This document shows, piece by piece, positions 16,548 through 25,901 of a stretch of 64,000 nt of DNA (its first letter is position 1; every line of letters begins with the position of its first letter). This DNA is from Alysiella filiformis (GTDB lineage: Bacteria > Pseudomonadota > Gammaproteobacteria > Burkholderiales > Neisseriaceae), in assembly GCF_014054525.1 (NCBI RefSeq), contig NZ_CP059564.1, positions 1,064,357 through 1,128,356 on the forward strand, read 5' to 3'. Position numbers and translations under genes: made by a program. The notes under the pieces were generated by a model. It searched no databases. It was not told where the DNA came from and saw only the letters and a list, made by a program, of their open reading frames with translations.

Positions 16548-17030
16548 ATGTACGAAACACCTGATTTTGAACAAAAAATCATCGCGCCCGAACACATTTT
16601 GGCGCAACTTGCCCATTTACCGCGACCGATTGTGTTTACCAATGGCTGTTTTGACATCATTCATCGCGGACACGTCAGCTATTTGGCGCAGGCGCGTGCT
16701 TTGGGCGGCAGCCTGATTTTGGCTTTGAATACAGACGCTTCCGTGAAACGTCAAGGCAAAGGCGATGACCGCCCCATTAACCCATTGGCGAACCGCGCTG
16801 CCGTGTGTGCTGCGCTGCAAAGTGTGGACGCGGTAACGTGGTTTGATGAAGACACGCCTTTTAATTTAATTGAGCAAATTCAACCCGATATTTTGGTAAA
16901 AGGCGGCGATTGGCTGCCTGAAAACATCGTTGGCGCGGCAGAAACTTTGGCGCGTGGTGGACAGGTTCACAGCATACCGTTTTTGCACCAAACGTCCACC
17001 ACCAAAATGTTGGCAAAAATCCGCCAGTGA
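16548..17030 (+). CDS. rfaE2: D-glycero-beta-D-manno-heptose 1-phosphate adenylyltransferase
   Basis: Cytosolic enzyme that makes ADP-heptose for the LPS/LOS inner core. This is the stand-alone adenylyltransferase half of the E. coli two-domain HldE, as is usual in Neisseria. The nucleotidyltransferase motif [16 protein letters not shown] contains HxGH (H-R-G-H), and the C-terminal [11 protein letters not shown] matches the family ISSTxxxxxI-type signature. 160 residues, full length. A good ribosome site (AAAGGAACAATC) precedes the start. Confidence 0.93.
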   Translation: MYETPDFEQKIIAPEHILAQLAHLPRPIVFTNGCFDIIHRGHVSYLAQARALGGSLILALNTDASVKRQGKGDDRPINPLANRAAVCAALQSVDAVTWFDEDTPFNLIEQIQPDILVKGGDWLPENIVGAAETLARGGQVHSIPFLHQTSTTKMLAKIRQ

Positions 17031-17144
17031 ATTGGCATGGTTGATGGTTCAGGCAGCCTTTCATTATCCTACAGAAAAATAAAAAGGGGTGTATTGGGGT
17101 TGGTACTCTGTTGTCGCGCGGACGACTGTTGCCCACCGCTAGGT

Positions 17145-17318
17145 GTACTTTTTAAAGAAGTAAGCCAAATAACTTGAAATACAATAACTATTTTTATTTT
17201 ATTTCAGTAGCTTATCTTTTCAGACTGCCTGAAATATTTTTTTGAAAAGAAACCGTTCAGCTTTAATGTATTTGGCTTACTTTTTTAAAAAGTAAGTCGC
17301 CGAAGGCAAAATCCATTT
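17145..17318. repeat. R4 element with second R4 fragment (rfaE2-oppB gap)
   Basis: A full R4 copy (17232-17318: AACCGTTCAGCTTTAATGTA, TTTGGCTTAC, AAAAAGTAAGTCGCCGAAGGC) follows an inverted R4 fragment near 17145-17175 (CTTTTTAAAGAAGTAAGCCA). The rest of the 320-base gap holds degenerate DUS copies and nothing else I can identify. Confidence 0.6.
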
Positions 17319-17349
17319 TTGTAGGTTCATAAAAGGCTGCCTGAATCAT

Positions 17350-18270
17350 TCAATACCGAATTTTCGGGTCAATCACGGCATACAAAATGTCCACAATCGC
17401 GTTAAACACGATGGTCAAAACGCCCACCAGAATCGTCAAACTCAACACCATGCCATAATCGCGGTTGAGTGCGCCATTCACAAACAGTTGCCCAATCCCT
17501 GGTAACACAAAAATCGTCTCAATCACGATTGAACCCGTGATAATCCCCACAAACGCAGGTCCCAAATACGAAATCACAGGCAGCATGGCAGGGCGCAACG
17601 CGTGTTTGCACACAATGTAGCGCGTGGACAACCCTTTCGCCCTTGCCGTGCGGATAAAGGGGCTGTTCATCACTTCAATCATGGCACCGCGCATAATCCG
17701 CGAAATGCTCGCCACATACGCCAATGCCAAGGCGGTTACGGGCAAAATCAGGTTCATCAACGCGCCATCATTCCAACCGCCAGCAGGCAGCCATTTTAAA
17801 ATAATCGCAAAAATCAACACCATAAGTGGGGCTTTCACAAAACTGGGAATGACCACCCCCGTCATCGCCAAAGTCATGAGGGTGTAATCCAGCCACGAAT
17901 TTTGTTTCAATGCCGCCAACACGCCCAATGCCACGCCCAAAATCACCGCCAAAATAAAGGCATACAAGCCAATTTCCACCGATACAGGCAGGGCTTTTTC
18001 CAACAATTCATTTACCGTGAAATCTTTGTATTTGAACGAAGGTCCAAAATCGCCTTGTGCCAACTGTTTGAGATAATTGAAATATTGCAACCAAATCGGG
18101 TCGTTTAAATGGTATTTGGCTTCAATGTTTGCCAACACGGCGGGCGGTAAATTGCGTTCGCCCGTAAATGGGCTGCCAGGGGCGAGCCGCATCATGAAAA
18201 AGGATACGGTAATCAACACAAATAAGGTGGGAATGGCTTCCAAAATGCGGCGGAAAATCAGTTTAATCAT
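17350..18270 (-). CDS. oppB: Oligopeptide ABC transporter permease OppB
   Basis: Inner-membrane permease subunit of the oligopeptide importer. The 306 residues have six likely membrane helices. The first is near residues 10-30 after the typical FRRILEAIPTLFVLITVSFF start. The APGSPF periplasmic motif follows, and the permease EAA-like loop includes FIRTARAKGLSTRYIVCKHALR. AAGG precedes the start. oppA lies upstream, but a VapBC toxin-antitoxin pair sits between. The rest of the transporter (oppC, oppD, oppF) is 21 kb away. Confidence 0.95.
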   Translation of the reverse strand: MIKLIFRRILEAIPTLFVLITVSFFMMRLAPGSPFTGERNLPPAVLANIEAKYHLNDPIWLQYFNYLKQLAQGDFGPSFKYKDFTVNELLEKALPVSVEIGLYAFILAVILGVALGVLAALKQNSWLDYTLMTLAMTGVVIPSFVKAPLMVLIFAIILKWLPAGGWNDGALMNLILPVTALALAYVASISRIMRGAMIEVMNSPFIRTARAKGLSTRYIVCKHALRPAMLPVISYLGPAFVGIITGSIVIETIFVLPGIGQLFVNGALNRDYGMVLSLTILVGVLTIVFNAIVDILYAVIDPKIRY

Positions 18271-18342
18271 GGGATTGTGCCTTGTTTTGTTTAAGATAAT
18301 TGTTTTTTTGTTGAAAATGCGTTTTCAGGCTGCCTGAAAGGT

Positions 18343-18723
18343 TTAAACCGTGAATTTCATCAAATTTAAATCATCAATAAAATGATAATGTTTGTAATTG
18401 GCTGATAATAAAGATTGATTGTAAACCATTGCCGTGCTGGCAATCAGCGCATCTGCCATTTGCATATTGTGGCTTAATGCGTGATTTTTGACCAAATGAC
18501 TCGCCATTTCACCGATTTTTTCGTTTAATGGCAAAATTTCAAATGGATATTGCTTTAAAAATTTTAAAAAAGCGTTCATCTCCAATTTGTTTTTCATGCC
18601 TTGCAACATTTCCATATAGGTGATGACGGAAATGTATTTTGTATTTTGATTTAATAGAATATTTTTGGCATTTTCATTGCCACGAGCCAGCCAAATCAAC
18701 ACATCAGTATCAATCAACATCAA
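18343..18723 (-). CDS. vapC: PIN-domain ribonuclease toxin, VapC family
   Basis: 126-residue PIN-domain toxin, in the family an Mg-dependent RNase that often cleaves tRNA. Likely active-site acids are D5 (MMLIDTDVLIW), E38 (TYMEMLQG) and D91 (MQMADALIAS). The usual last acidic position falls at N109 (LLSANYKHY), a common variation. The start overlaps the end of the vapB-like antitoxin by four bases. It interrupts the oppA-oppB pair. Confidence 0.85.
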   Translation of the reverse strand: MMLIDTDVLIWLARGNENAKNILLNQNTKYISVITYMEMLQGMKNKLEMNAFLKFLKQYPFEILPLNEKIGEMASHLVKNHALSHNMQMADALIASTAMVYNQSLLSANYKHYHFIDDLNLMKFTV

Positions 18724-18938
18724 AATGTTCGTCCTTTGCGTAATTGTGTCATGTGTTCATCAACGCTGATTTCTTGGTCTGCCCACATACCGACAAAATC
18801 CAATTCTTCAGATTGATTTTGTGCTTGTTTAACCGCTTGATGCAGCCATTGCATAATCAATTCGTTTGCGCTAATGCCTTGATTTTTTGAAATTTGAACA
18901 ATGCTTTGTTCCATGTGTGGGGGAATGTCCAAAATCAT
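18720..18938 (-). CDS. vapB: VapB-type antitoxin
   Basis: 72-residue partner of the adjacent PIN toxin. The N-terminal half (LDIPPHMEQSIVQISKNQGI) looks like a strand-helix-helix DNA-binding unit. The C-terminal tail contains DFVGMWADQEISVDEHMTQL and ends RKGRTF, an arrangement often seen in antitoxins that wrap PIN toxins. GGAG lies 9 bases before the start, and a DUS lies 20 bases upstream. Autoregulation by the pair is expected from the family but no operator was identified. Confidence 0.8.
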   Translation of the reverse strand: MILDIPPHMEQSIVQISKNQGISANELIMQWLHQAVKQAQNQSEELDFVGMWADQEISVDEHMTQLRKGRTF

Positions 18939-19042
18939 GGTTTTTGCTCCAAAAAAGTGTTTTCAGGCAGCCTGAAAAGCAAAATACAGGGGGCGCGACA
19001 CGCCTCATTAGTGTGCATGGTACGCGCCCCACAAAGCTCGGT

Positions 19043-20710
19043 TTAGTGTTTCAACACAGCCCAATATTTCACTTGGAAATTGTCCATGGGGTCTTTGTCG
19101 GAATAGCCTTGAACATAAGGTTTCACCAAACGCGCACTGATGTAGTGGTACGCAAAAATGGTGGCAGCGTCTTTATCCAATTCCGCTTCGGCTTGTTGAT
19201 ACAAATCGGCGCGTTGTTCGGGGGTAACGCTTGCGCTTAAAGTTTGTTTCATCAAATCGTCAAATTTGGCGGATTGGTATTTGCCATAATTGCTGCTGCT
19301 GTCGGATTTAAACGTGTTCAAGAATGTGGACGCTTCGTTGAAATCGGCACACCAGCCACCGCGCGACATTTGGTGTTTTTGCGTGCGGCGTGTGTCCAAA
19401 TAGGTTTTCCATTCTTGATTGTTTAAAGTGGCTTCCACAAAGCCCAATTTTTCTTTCCACAAGGCGGTGGCGGCAACGGCATTTTTCTTGTGGTTTTCGC
19501 TGGTGTTGTAGAGCAATTCAAATTTTAATGGATTGCTTTCGTTGTAGCCCGCTTCGTTGAGCAATTTTTTGGCTTCTTCTATGCGTTTTGCCATGTCCCA
19601 TGTTTTCCATTCTGGCACAAATTCTTTCATGCCTTGCGCGGCTGGGGGCGTGAACATATAAGCTGGCGTTTCGCCACGACCCACAATTTTGCTGGCAAAC
19701 AGGTCGCGGTCAAAGGTCAGCGACAGGGCTTTGCGGACATTGGCGTTGTCAAATGGGGCTTTTTTGTGATTGTATTCAAAATAATAGGTACACAAATAGG
19801 GCGACACTTTCATTTGTTCGCCCATTTCGGTTTTTAAAGAGGCGAATTGTTCGGTGGGAATGTCGTTGTAGGTAACGTCAATTTCGCCTGCTTTAAAGCG
19901 GCTCATGTCGGTAACGGCTGAACCGATGGGCAAGAAGGTAACTTGATTGATTTTGGTGTTGGCATCGTCATAATAATTGGGGTTGCGTTCCATGACGATT
20001 TTGTCGTTTACCGTCCAAGATTTGAGTTTGTATGCACCGTTGCCCACAAAGTTTTCAGGCAGCGTCCATTTGTCGCCATGTTGTTCAATGGCTTTTTTGT
20101 TTACGGGTTTCACGGCAGAGTGAATGAGCGTGTCGGGCAAATAGGGAACGGGTTCGCTCAATGTGATTTCAAGGGTTTTGGGGTCAATGGCTTTAACGCC
20201 CAGCGTGTCGGGTTTGGCTTTGCCATCAACAATGTCTTGGGCATTGACCACTTTCACGTCTGCCAAATAGGTGGAGTAGGGCGAGGCGGTGGCAGGGTCG
20301 GTTAAGCGGCGGAAACTGTACACAAAATCATCGGCGGTAATGGGGTCGCCATTGCTCCATTTGGCATCGCGCAGGGTGAATTTCCAGACTTTGTTGTCGG
20401 CAGTTTCCCATTTTTCGGCAATGCCTGCGATGGTGTTGCCGTCATTGTCGGTGGTGGTTAAGCCCACAAACATTTGGCGCAAAATATTGGATTCGGGTAC
20501 GCCACCGACTTTGTGTGGGTCAAGCGATTCGGGTTCTGCGCCATTGTTGATGACGATTTCTTGTTTTTCGGCTAATTCGGTGGATTGGGCGGCAGGCTTG
20601 CTGGCGGGCGCGGCATTTTGGCTGCCTGAACCTGAATTTTGTCCGCCACAAGCGGCTAAACCGAACGTTAAACCCAAAGCCAACAACAGGGGTTTCAAAT
20701 GTGTTTTCAT
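19043..20710 (-). CDS. oppA: Oligopeptide ABC transporter substrate-binding lipoprotein OppA
   Basis: Periplasmic peptide receptor, membrane-anchored through a lipobox: MKTHLKPLLLALGLTFG leads to LAAC with the cysteine near residue 21, then a G/S/A/P-rich linker. The body has solute-binding family 5 features (NNGAEPESLDPHKVGGVPES, then WSNGDPITADDFVYSFRR). I start at 20710, which has AAAGGATTATTTC upstream; an ATG 75 bases earlier lies in the promoter region. 555 residues. A DUS in frame encodes SGSG-rich linker sequence. Confidence 0.95.
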   Translation of the reverse strand: MKTHLKPLLLALGLTFGLAACGGQNSGSGSQNAAPASKPAAQSTELAEKQEIVINNGAEPESLDPHKVGGVPESNILRQMFVGLTTTDNDGNTIAGIAEKWETADNKVWKFTLRDAKWSNGDPITADDFVYSFRRLTDPATASPYSTYLADVKVVNAQDIVDGKAKPDTLGVKAIDPKTLEITLSEPVPYLPDTLIHSAVKPVNKKAIEQHGDKWTLPENFVGNGAYKLKSWTVNDKIVMERNPNYYDDANTKINQVTFLPIGSAVTDMSRFKAGEIDVTYNDIPTEQFASLKTEMGEQMKVSPYLCTYYFEYNHKKAPFDNANVRKALSLTFDRDLFASKIVGRGETPAYMFTPPAAQGMKEFVPEWKTWDMAKRIEEAKKLLNEAGYNESNPLKFELLYNTSENHKKNAVAATALWKEKLGFVEATLNNQEWKTYLDTRRTQKHQMSRGGWCADFNEASTFLNTFKSDSSSNYGKYQSAKFDDLMKQTLSASVTPEQRADLYQQAEAELDKDAATIFAYHYISARLVKPYVQGYSDKDPMDNFQVKYWAVLKH

Positions 20711-20790
20711 GAAATAATCCTTTGTATTTTGTTTGAAAAATGGGATAAATCCCCCCAAATCGCAAAAATTTTGCCATTTATTCAAAGTGA

Positions 20791-20819
20791 ATATTTAACA
20801 AATCCCGTTATATTGTCAA
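20791..20819 (-). promoter_or_regulatory. Sigma-70 promoter of oppA
   Basis: On the minus strand, a perfect -35 TTGACA (20819-20814), a 17-base spacer and a -10 AAATAT (20796-20791; a one-base shift gives TAAATA). It lies about 80 bases before the oppA ATG, the best sigma-70 promoter in the window. Confidence 0.7.
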
Positions 20820-20900
20820 GAAAAATTTACAAAAAAAGCGGATTTCAGGCAGCCTGAACCGAATTTTGCTAAAATAAACGCTTTTTCCAGCCACAAAAAT

Positions 20901-21482
20901 ATGCAGTTGAAACCGATTTTGCCGTTTGCCCACGAATTGCTGCGCGGCTGCCTGAAAGTGGGCGACATCGCCCTAGACGGCACCATGGGCAATGGCAACG
21001 ATACCCTGTTTTTGGCACAATGCGTGGGCGAAACGGGGCGCGTGTATGCTTTTGACATTCAGGCAGCCGCGCTTGCCGCCACGCGCGAAAAATTACAGCA
21101 AAAGCAAATGCTTCATTGTGTGGATTTAATCCACAGCAGCCACGAAAACATCGCCCAATTTGTGCCGCAAAACGTGGCGGCGGCGGTGTTCAATTTTGGC
21201 TATTTGCCGCGTGGCGACCACCACATTACCACGCTGCCTGAAAGCAGCTTATGCGCCATACAAGCCACACTTCATCTTTTAAAAAACAATGGCTTGTTGG
21301 TTTTGGTCTTGTACACAGGACACGAAACAGGCAAACTGGAAAGCCACGTCATTATGCAGTTTGCCCAAAATTTACCGCAAACGCAATTTCGCGTTTTGCA
21401 CTACGCTTTCATCAACCAAAAAAACAATCCGCCCTTTATTGTGGCGATTGAAAAACTGCCCGAAAGGAACACCCTTGGATAA
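20901..21482 (+). CDS. Class I SAM methyltransferase, MnmM/YtqB-like
   Basis: 193-residue Rossmann methyltransferase of the family once labelled putative rRNA methylase (YtqB). B. subtilis MnmM of this family methylates the wobble 5-aminomethyl-2-thiouridine of tRNA. Seen here: motif I ALDGTMGNGNDTLFLAQ, motif II VYAFDIQAAAL, the NFGYLPRGDH catalytic-region motif and a C-terminal PPFIVAIEKL strand. Specific function is inferred from the family. It diverges from oppA and overlaps the SirB-like gene. Confidence 0.8.
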   Translation: MQLKPILPFAHELLRGCLKVGDIALDGTMGNGNDTLFLAQCVGETGRVYAFDIQAAALAATREKLQQKQMLHCVDLIHSSHENIAQFVPQNVAAAVFNFGYLPRGDHHITTLPESSLCAIQATLHLLKNNGLLVLVLYTGHETGKLESHVIMQFAQNLPQTQFRVLHYAFINQKNNPPFIVAIEKLPERNTLG

Positions 21483-21843
21483 TCTGTATTTACCACTCAA
21501 ACACAGCCACATGATGTTTGTGGTCATCAGCGTGATTTTGTTTCAATTTCGCGCCATCAAATTGATGATGAAACCCTACACCTCATTTGGCAAAATCTGG
21601 AAAATCGCCCCACACATCAACGACACCCTGTTGCTCATCACAGGTGCGAGTTTGTTTTACATGGGCAATTGGTCGGTATTGGGCTGGGCTGGCTTGAAAT
21701 TGGGCTTGGTGATTGGTTACATTTTGCTGGGCATACGCTGCCTGAAAAATGCGCCACGCAGCGCGGTATTTTGGCAAAGCTATGTGGGGGCAACTTTGGT
21801 GCTGGTGGCAATCGTTTACTTGGCGCGATTTAAGCCATTTTGA
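21475..21843 (+). CDS. SirB-family membrane protein, TTG start
   Basis: 122-residue inner-membrane protein with four hydrophobic segments, beginning LDNLYLPLKHSHMMFVVISV; SirB family (invasion-gene-expression up-regulator name by homology only, function unknown). The start is TTG at 21475: AAAGGAACACCC precedes it at ideal spacing, and it overlaps the methyltransferase stop. The first internal ATG would cut off the conserved K-x-x-H start of helix 1. The overlap implies translational coupling. Confidence 0.8.
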   Translation: MDNLYLPLKHSHMMFVVISVILFQFRAIKLMMKPYTSFGKIWKIAPHINDTLLLITGASLFYMGNWSVLGWAGLKLGLVIGYILLGIRCLKNAPRSAVFWQSYVGATLVLVAIVYLARFKPF

Positions 21844-21896
21844 CTGATTGCTGGGATTGGGTTTCAGGCAGCCTGAAATTTCATCGCATCACCCAT

Positions 21897-21935
21897 TCAA
21901 CTCCCTCTCCCTGTGGGAGAGGGCTGGGGATAAAA
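21897..21935. repeat. R6 half-element
   Basis: Contains CTCCCTCTCCCTGTGGGAGA followed by GGGCTGGGGA, one hairpin of the R6 family, flanked by two DUS in the sirB-aroB gap. Confidence 0.6.
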
Positions 21936-21991
21936 TTGTGGCAAACCAACAGTTTCAGGCTGCCTAAAATATTTAAATTAAAGGAAAAATC

Positions 21992-23071
21992 ATGCAAACC
22001 GTCCAAGTTCAAGCCCCATCGCACAGCTATGACATTGTGATAGGCAAAAATATTTTAAATGATTTCAATCTGTTCGCACCGCACATTGGCAAAAAAGCCG
22101 CCATTGTTACCAACACCACCGTGGCACAATGGTATTTGCAGCCATTGGTAAAATTATTGCAAAACAATGGCATTGATGCCTTTTCCATCATTTTGCCCGA
22201 TGGCGAACAGCACAAAAATCACGAATCACTCAACCACATTTACGATAGCCTGCTGGCAAACCATGCCGACCGCAAAACCACACTCATCGCCTTGGGCGGT
22301 GGCGTGATTGGCGACACGGTGGGCTATGCCGCCGCCACTTACCAACGTGGCGTACCCTTAATCCAAATTCCCACCACCTTGTTGAGCCAAGTGGATTCAT
22401 CGGTGGGCGGCAAAACCGCCATCAACCACCCACGCGGCAAAAACATGATAGGCGCGTTTTATCAACCCAAGCTGGTGTTGGCAGATTTGAACACGCTTGC
22501 CACGCTGCCTGAACGCGAATTTTCAGCAGGCATGGCAGAAGTCATCAAATACGCGCTGTTGGGCGATGTGGCATTTTTGGCGTGGCTGGAACAGCATATC
22601 GCCGCCATCATGCAAAAAGACCACACGCTGCTCGCGCAAATGATTGCCCATTGTTGCCAAATGAAAGCCGACATCGTTGCCCAAGACGAAACCGAACAAG
22701 GCATACGCGCCCATTTGAATTTGGGACACACTTTCGGACACGCCATTGAGGCGCAAATGGGCTACGGCAACTGGTTGCATGGCGAGGCGGTGGCAGCAGG
22801 CATGGTGATGGCAGCCGAATTGTCGCAGCAATTGGGCTACATCGGCAGCGATGAAATTGAGCGTGTGAAAAACATCATACGCGCCGCCCATTTGCCCGAC
22901 ACGCCCCCCAAATTCAGCGAAGAAGAATGGCTTGCCCACATGCGCCACGACAAAAAAGTGGACGAAGGCAAAATGCGTTTCATCACGCTGAAAAACTTGG
23001 GCGCAGCGCAAATTGAAACGCTGCCTGATGTGAATGTTTTAAAAAATGTATTAAGCAAATTCACAGCTTAA
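21992..23071 (+). CDS. aroB: 3-dehydroquinate synthase
   Basis: Second step of the shikimate pathway: cyclises DAHP to dehydroquinate using NAD and a metal. 359 residues. The NAD-binding glycine-rich [20 protein letters not shown], the substrate segment [20 protein letters not shown] and the metal histidines in [11 protein letters not shown] and NWLHGEAV are all present. AAAGGAAAAATC precedes the start. No aroK is adjacent. Confidence 0.97.
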   Translation: MQTVQVQAPSHSYDIVIGKNILNDFNLFAPHIGKKAAIVTNTTVAQWYLQPLVKLLQNNGIDAFSIILPDGEQHKNHESLNHIYDSLLANHADRKTTLIALGGGVIGDTVGYAAATYQRGVPLIQIPTTLLSQVDSSVGGKTAINHPRGKNMIGAFYQPKLVLADLNTLATLPEREFSAGMAEVIKYALLGDVAFLAWLEQHIAAIMQKDHTLLAQMIAHCCQMKADIVAQDETEQGIRAHLNLGHTFGHAIEAQMGYGNWLHGEAVAAGMVMAAELSQQLGYIGSDEIERVKNIIRAAHLPDTPPKFSEEEWLAHMRHDKKVDEGKMRFITLKNLGAAQIETLPDVNVLKNVLSKFTA

Positions 23072-23100
23072 TGGGGATTTGTTACAATCCGCAAAATTTG

Positions 23101-23116
23101 TTTCAGGTAGCCTGAA
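23101..23116. repeat. DUS variant matching the Eikenella dialect
   Basis: TTCAGGTAGCCTGAA; its complement contains AGGCTACCTGAA, identical to the published Eikenella-type DUS and one base from the local form. Most simply a point variant. Confidence 0.5.
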
Positions 23117-23142
23117 AATGAGTGAGCTTGCCACCAACCCAT

Positions 23143-23245
23143 TCCCTCTCCCAGTGGGAGAGGGTTAGGGAGAGGGCAAAATTTGCAAAGTGGCGCAGAT
23201 TTTTCCCTCTCCCCAGCCCTCTCCCAAAGGAGAGGGGGCAAGATG
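23143..23245. repeat. R6 element (aroB-proQ gap)
   Basis: Two GC-rich hairpins: CCCTCTCCCAGTGGGAGAGG, then, after about 40 bases, CCCTCTCCCCAGCCCTCTCC and CAAAGGAGAGGG. DUS flank both sides. Non-coding. Confidence 0.65.
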
Positions 23246-23308
23246 GTGGCACGACCCATTTTTCAGGCAGCCTGAAAACTTCTTTTCATTTTGATGGAAC
23301 ACAAAACC

Positions 23309-23749
23309 ATGACACAAGAAACCGCTTTGGGCGCAGCTTTAAAACAAGCCGTGCAAACATTGAGCAAACGCAAGCAAACCGATTTGGTTGCCGAACACAT
23401 CTACAAAAAATACGAAGTTTTTCGCCGTTTCCGCCCACTGGCGGTGGAAACCGAACAGGATTTGATTGCCGCCTTGCCCCAATTTGACCCACAAATCATT
23501 GGGCGCGTTTTGACCAACCATTGCCGCCGCCCCAAATATTTAATCAATTTGGCAATGGGCGGTAAACGTTTCAATTTAAACAACCGTTTTCAAGGCGAAA
23601 TCAGCCCCGAAGAGCAACAATATGCCCTGTCGCAACCCAATGTTGCCGAAGCCGTTGAAAAACTGAAAGCGCGGCTGGCTGAAAAACGCGAACAAAAAGC
23701 CCAAGAAAAACCCACCCACAGTGAACATCAGGAAAACCCATCATCATGA
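23309..23749 (+). CDS. proQ: ProQ/FinO-family RNA chaperone
   Basis: RNA-binding protein, in Neisseria a minimal ProQ that binds many sRNAs and mRNA 3' ends. The FinO domain covers about residues 10-110, with [30 protein letters not shown] and the ARGGKRF-equivalent [12 protein letters not shown] basic, Q/E-rich tail follows. I start at 23309 (MTQETALG), with GGAA 9 bases upstream, as in neisserial homologues; ATG 23294 and TTG 23291 are less likely. 146 residues. The stop overlaps ppiA by four bases. Confidence 0.92.
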   Translation: MTQETALGAALKQAVQTLSKRKQTDLVAEHIYKKYEVFRRFRPLAVETEQDLIAALPQFDPQIIGRVLTNHCRRPKYLINLAMGGKRFNLNNRFQGEISPEEQQYALSQPNVAEAVEKLKARLAEKREQKAQEKPTHSEHQENPSS

Positions 23750-24303
23750 AAAAAATCGCCATTTTAATTTTGAGCGTGGCATTGTCGGCAAACGCGCTGG
23801 CTGAAACCAAAGTTGTCATGCAAACCAGCGAAGGCGAAATTGAATTGCTGCTGGACGAGAAAAAAGCCCCCAAAACCGTTGCCAATTTTGTCAATTATGC
23901 CAACAAAGGCTTTTACAGCAACACGATTTTCCACCGCGTGATTGATGGTTTCATGATTCAAGGTGGGGGATTCAATTCGGCAATGTTGCAAAAAACCACC
24001 GACAAACCCATCGCCAACGAAGCCAACAACGGCTTGAAAAACACCATTGGCACCATTGCCATGGCGCGTACCAACGACCCACATTCGGCAACCAGCCAGT
24101 TTTTCATCAATGTGAACAACAATGATTTCTTAAACCACACCGCCAAAACCGTTGATGGCTACGGCTACACCGTGTTTGGCAAAGTGAGCAAAGGCATGGA
24201 CGTGGTCAATAAAATCGCGCAAGTTCGCACCACCACGCGCATGATGCACCAAAATGTGCCTGTTGCACCGATTGTGATTCAAAGTGTGAAAGTGGTGAAA
24301 TGA
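23746..24303 (+). CDS. ppiA: Periplasmic peptidyl-prolyl cis-trans isomerase (cyclophilin)
   Basis: Accelerates proline isomerisation during protein folding. A signal peptide ([19 protein letters not shown], cleavage after ALA) points to the periplasm. The cyclophilin core includes the catalytic arginine in [13 protein letters not shown], then [20 protein letters not shown]. 185 residues, normal. Its ATG overlaps the proQ stop (ATGA), and a glutaredoxin gene follows after a DUS: a probable proQ-ppiA-grx operon. Confidence 0.94.
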   Translation: MKKIAILILSVALSANALAETKVVMQTSEGEIELLLDEKKAPKTVANFVNYANKGFYSNTIFHRVIDGFMIQGGGFNSAMLQKTTDKPIANEANNGLKNTIGTIAMARTNDPHSATSQFFINVNNNDFLNHTAKTVDGYGYTVFGKVSKGMDVVNKIAQVRTTTRMMHQNVPVAPIVIQSVKVVK

Positions 24304-24365
24304 TGTTGTCAGGCAGCCCAAATGTTGTTCAGGCTGCCTGAAATTTTTTTGAGAGAAAGCCAATC

Positions 24366-24602
24366 ATGGTTTTGACCCTGATGTTTCGCCCCTATTGCGG
24401 CTTGTGCCACCAAATGCGCGATGCGTTGCGCCCTTTGCAAGCCGAACTGGGTTTTGATGTGGAAATTGTGGAAATTGACGATTTTCCCGAATTGGAAGAA
24501 AAATACAATGAGCTGGTTCCCGTGTTGTTGCATGGCGACACGGAAATTTGCCATTATTTTTTGGATGAACAGGCTTTGCGCCAACACATTCAGGCAGCCT
24601 GA
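24366..24602 (+). CDS. Glutaredoxin-family thiol protein
   Basis: 78-residue thioredoxin-fold protein with the redox motif C11-G-L-C14 (FRPYCGLCHQM) and the cis-proline segment LVPVLLHGD. It resembles the small glutaredoxin-like (DUF836) group rather than classical GrxA. It probably acts in cytosolic thiol exchange; the partner is unknown. The last residues IQAA and the TGA stop come from a DUS. It lies downstream of ppiA and converges on fba, with a bidirectional terminator between. Confidence 0.85.
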   Translation: MVLTLMFRPYCGLCHQMRDALRPLQAELGFDVEIVEIDDFPELEEKYNELVPVLLHGDTEICHYFLDEQALRQHIQAA

Positions 24603-24609
24603 AAAACAC

Positions 24610-24652
24610 AAATCGCCCAAAAAACCACAAATTTTGGTTTTTCGGGCGATTT
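24610..24652. terminator. Bidirectional terminator between glutaredoxin gene and fba
   Basis: AAATCGCCCAAAAAACCA pairs with the near-complement TGGTTTTTCGGGCGATTT, giving A and T runs at the two edges for both strands. Confidence 0.85.
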
Positions 24653-24677
24653 TTCACGTTTCAGGCTGCCTGAAAGT

Positions 24678-25742
24678 TTATTTCACAACCTGTTTCAATT
24701 CGCCATTGGCATAGCGCGTTGCCATTTTTTCCAAAGAAATCGGCTTGATTTTGTCCGCCATGCCCTCGCAGCCAAACGCCAAATAACGGTCAATGCAAAT
24801 CTGTTTCATCGCCTCCACCGTTTTGCCCAAATATTTGCGTGGGTCAAATTCGGCAGGGTTTTCCGCCATGAATTTGCGGATTGCGCCCGTGCTGGCAAGG
24901 CGTAAGTCCGTGTCAATGTTCACTTTACGCACGCCATGCTTGATGCCTTCCACGATTTCTTCTACTGGCACGCCATAGGTTTCGCCAATGTTGCCGCCAA
25001 ATTCGTTGATGATTTTCAACCATTCTTGCGGCACAGAGCTGGAACCGTGCATCACAATGTGCGTGTTGGGCAAGGCAGCGTGAATTTCCTTAATGCGGTC
25101 AATGCGCAACACTTCGCCTGTGGGCGGACGCGTGAATTTGTACGCGCCATGACTGGTGCCAATCGCAATCGCCAATGCGTCCACGCCCGTGTCTTGCACG
25201 AAACGGCGCGCGTCTTCCACGCTGGTCAGCATTTGGTCGTGCGACAATTTGCCAACCGCGCCCACGCCATCTTCTTCGCCTGCCTCGCCCGTTTCCAAAT
25301 TGCCCAAAACGCCAATTTCGCCCTCCACCGACACGCCACAAGCGTGGGCAAATGCCACCGTTTTGCGTGTAACGTCCACATTGTATTCATAAGTGGAAGG
25401 CGTTTTGCCATCTTCCAACAAAGAGCCGTCCATCATCACAGAGCTGAAACCGAGCTGAATGGCGCGTTGGCACACATCGGGCGATGCGCCATGGTCTTGG
25501 TGCATGACAACGGGAATGTGGGGGAACTCTTCCACCGCCGCTAAAATCAAATGGCGCAAAAAGGGCGCACCTGCATATTTGCGTGCGCCTGCGCTGGCTT
25601 GCACAATCACGGGGGCATTCACTTGATTTGCCGCTTCCATGATGGCGCGCATTTGTTCCAAGTTATTGACGTTAAAGGCGGGTAAGCCGTAGCTGTGTTC
25701 GGCTGCGTGGTCTAACAGTTGGCGCATGGATACGAGTGCCAT
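24678..25742 (-). CDS. fba: Fructose-bisphosphate aldolase class II (Calvin-type)
   Basis: Zinc-dependent aldolase of glycolysis/gluconeogenesis, splitting fructose 1,6-bisphosphate. 354 residues. The zinc histidine is in [10 protein letters not shown], with others in GTSHGAYKF and VMHGSSSVP. The long-type (CbbA) subfamily is suggested by length and the [15 protein letters not shown] segment. I start at 25742 (MALVSMRQ), which has AAGGAG 7 bases upstream; an upstream in-frame ATG would overlap that ribosome site. A TATAAT lies about 50 bases upstream. Confidence 0.96.
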   Translation of the reverse strand: MALVSMRQLLDHAAEHSYGLPAFNVNNLEQMRAIMEAANQVNAPVIVQASAGARKYAGAPFLRHLILAAVEEFPHIPVVMHQDHGASPDVCQRAIQLGFSSVMMDGSLLEDGKTPSTYEYNVDVTRKTVAFAHACGVSVEGEIGVLGNLETGEAGEEDGVGAVGKLSHDQMLTSVEDARRFVQDTGVDALAIAIGTSHGAYKFTRPPTGEVLRIDRIKEIHAALPNTHIVMHGSSSVPQEWLKIINEFGGNIGETYGVPVEEIVEGIKHGVRKVNIDTDLRLASTGAIRKFMAENPAEFDPRKYLGKTVEAMKQICIDRYLAFGCEGMADKIKPISLEKMATRYANGELKQVVK

Positions 25743-25793
25743 GGTGTTGCTCCTTATCAAATGTAATCGTGTGTAATTTTTTCCACAGCGCGG

Positions 25794-25799
25794 ATTATA
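25794..25799 (-). promoter_or_regulatory. -10 element for fba
   Basis: TATAAT on the minus strand, about 52 bases before the fba ATG. The -35 is poor (TTATTT). Confidence 0.4.
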
Positions 25800-25901
25800 G
25801 CAGCAATAAATCCCCTAAATAAAGCCGTTTTCGCGCAAAAAGCTGCCTGAAAACCATTTTTTTGCATTACAATTTGTTTTTTTGTGTGAAGTGTGCCGCT
25901 T

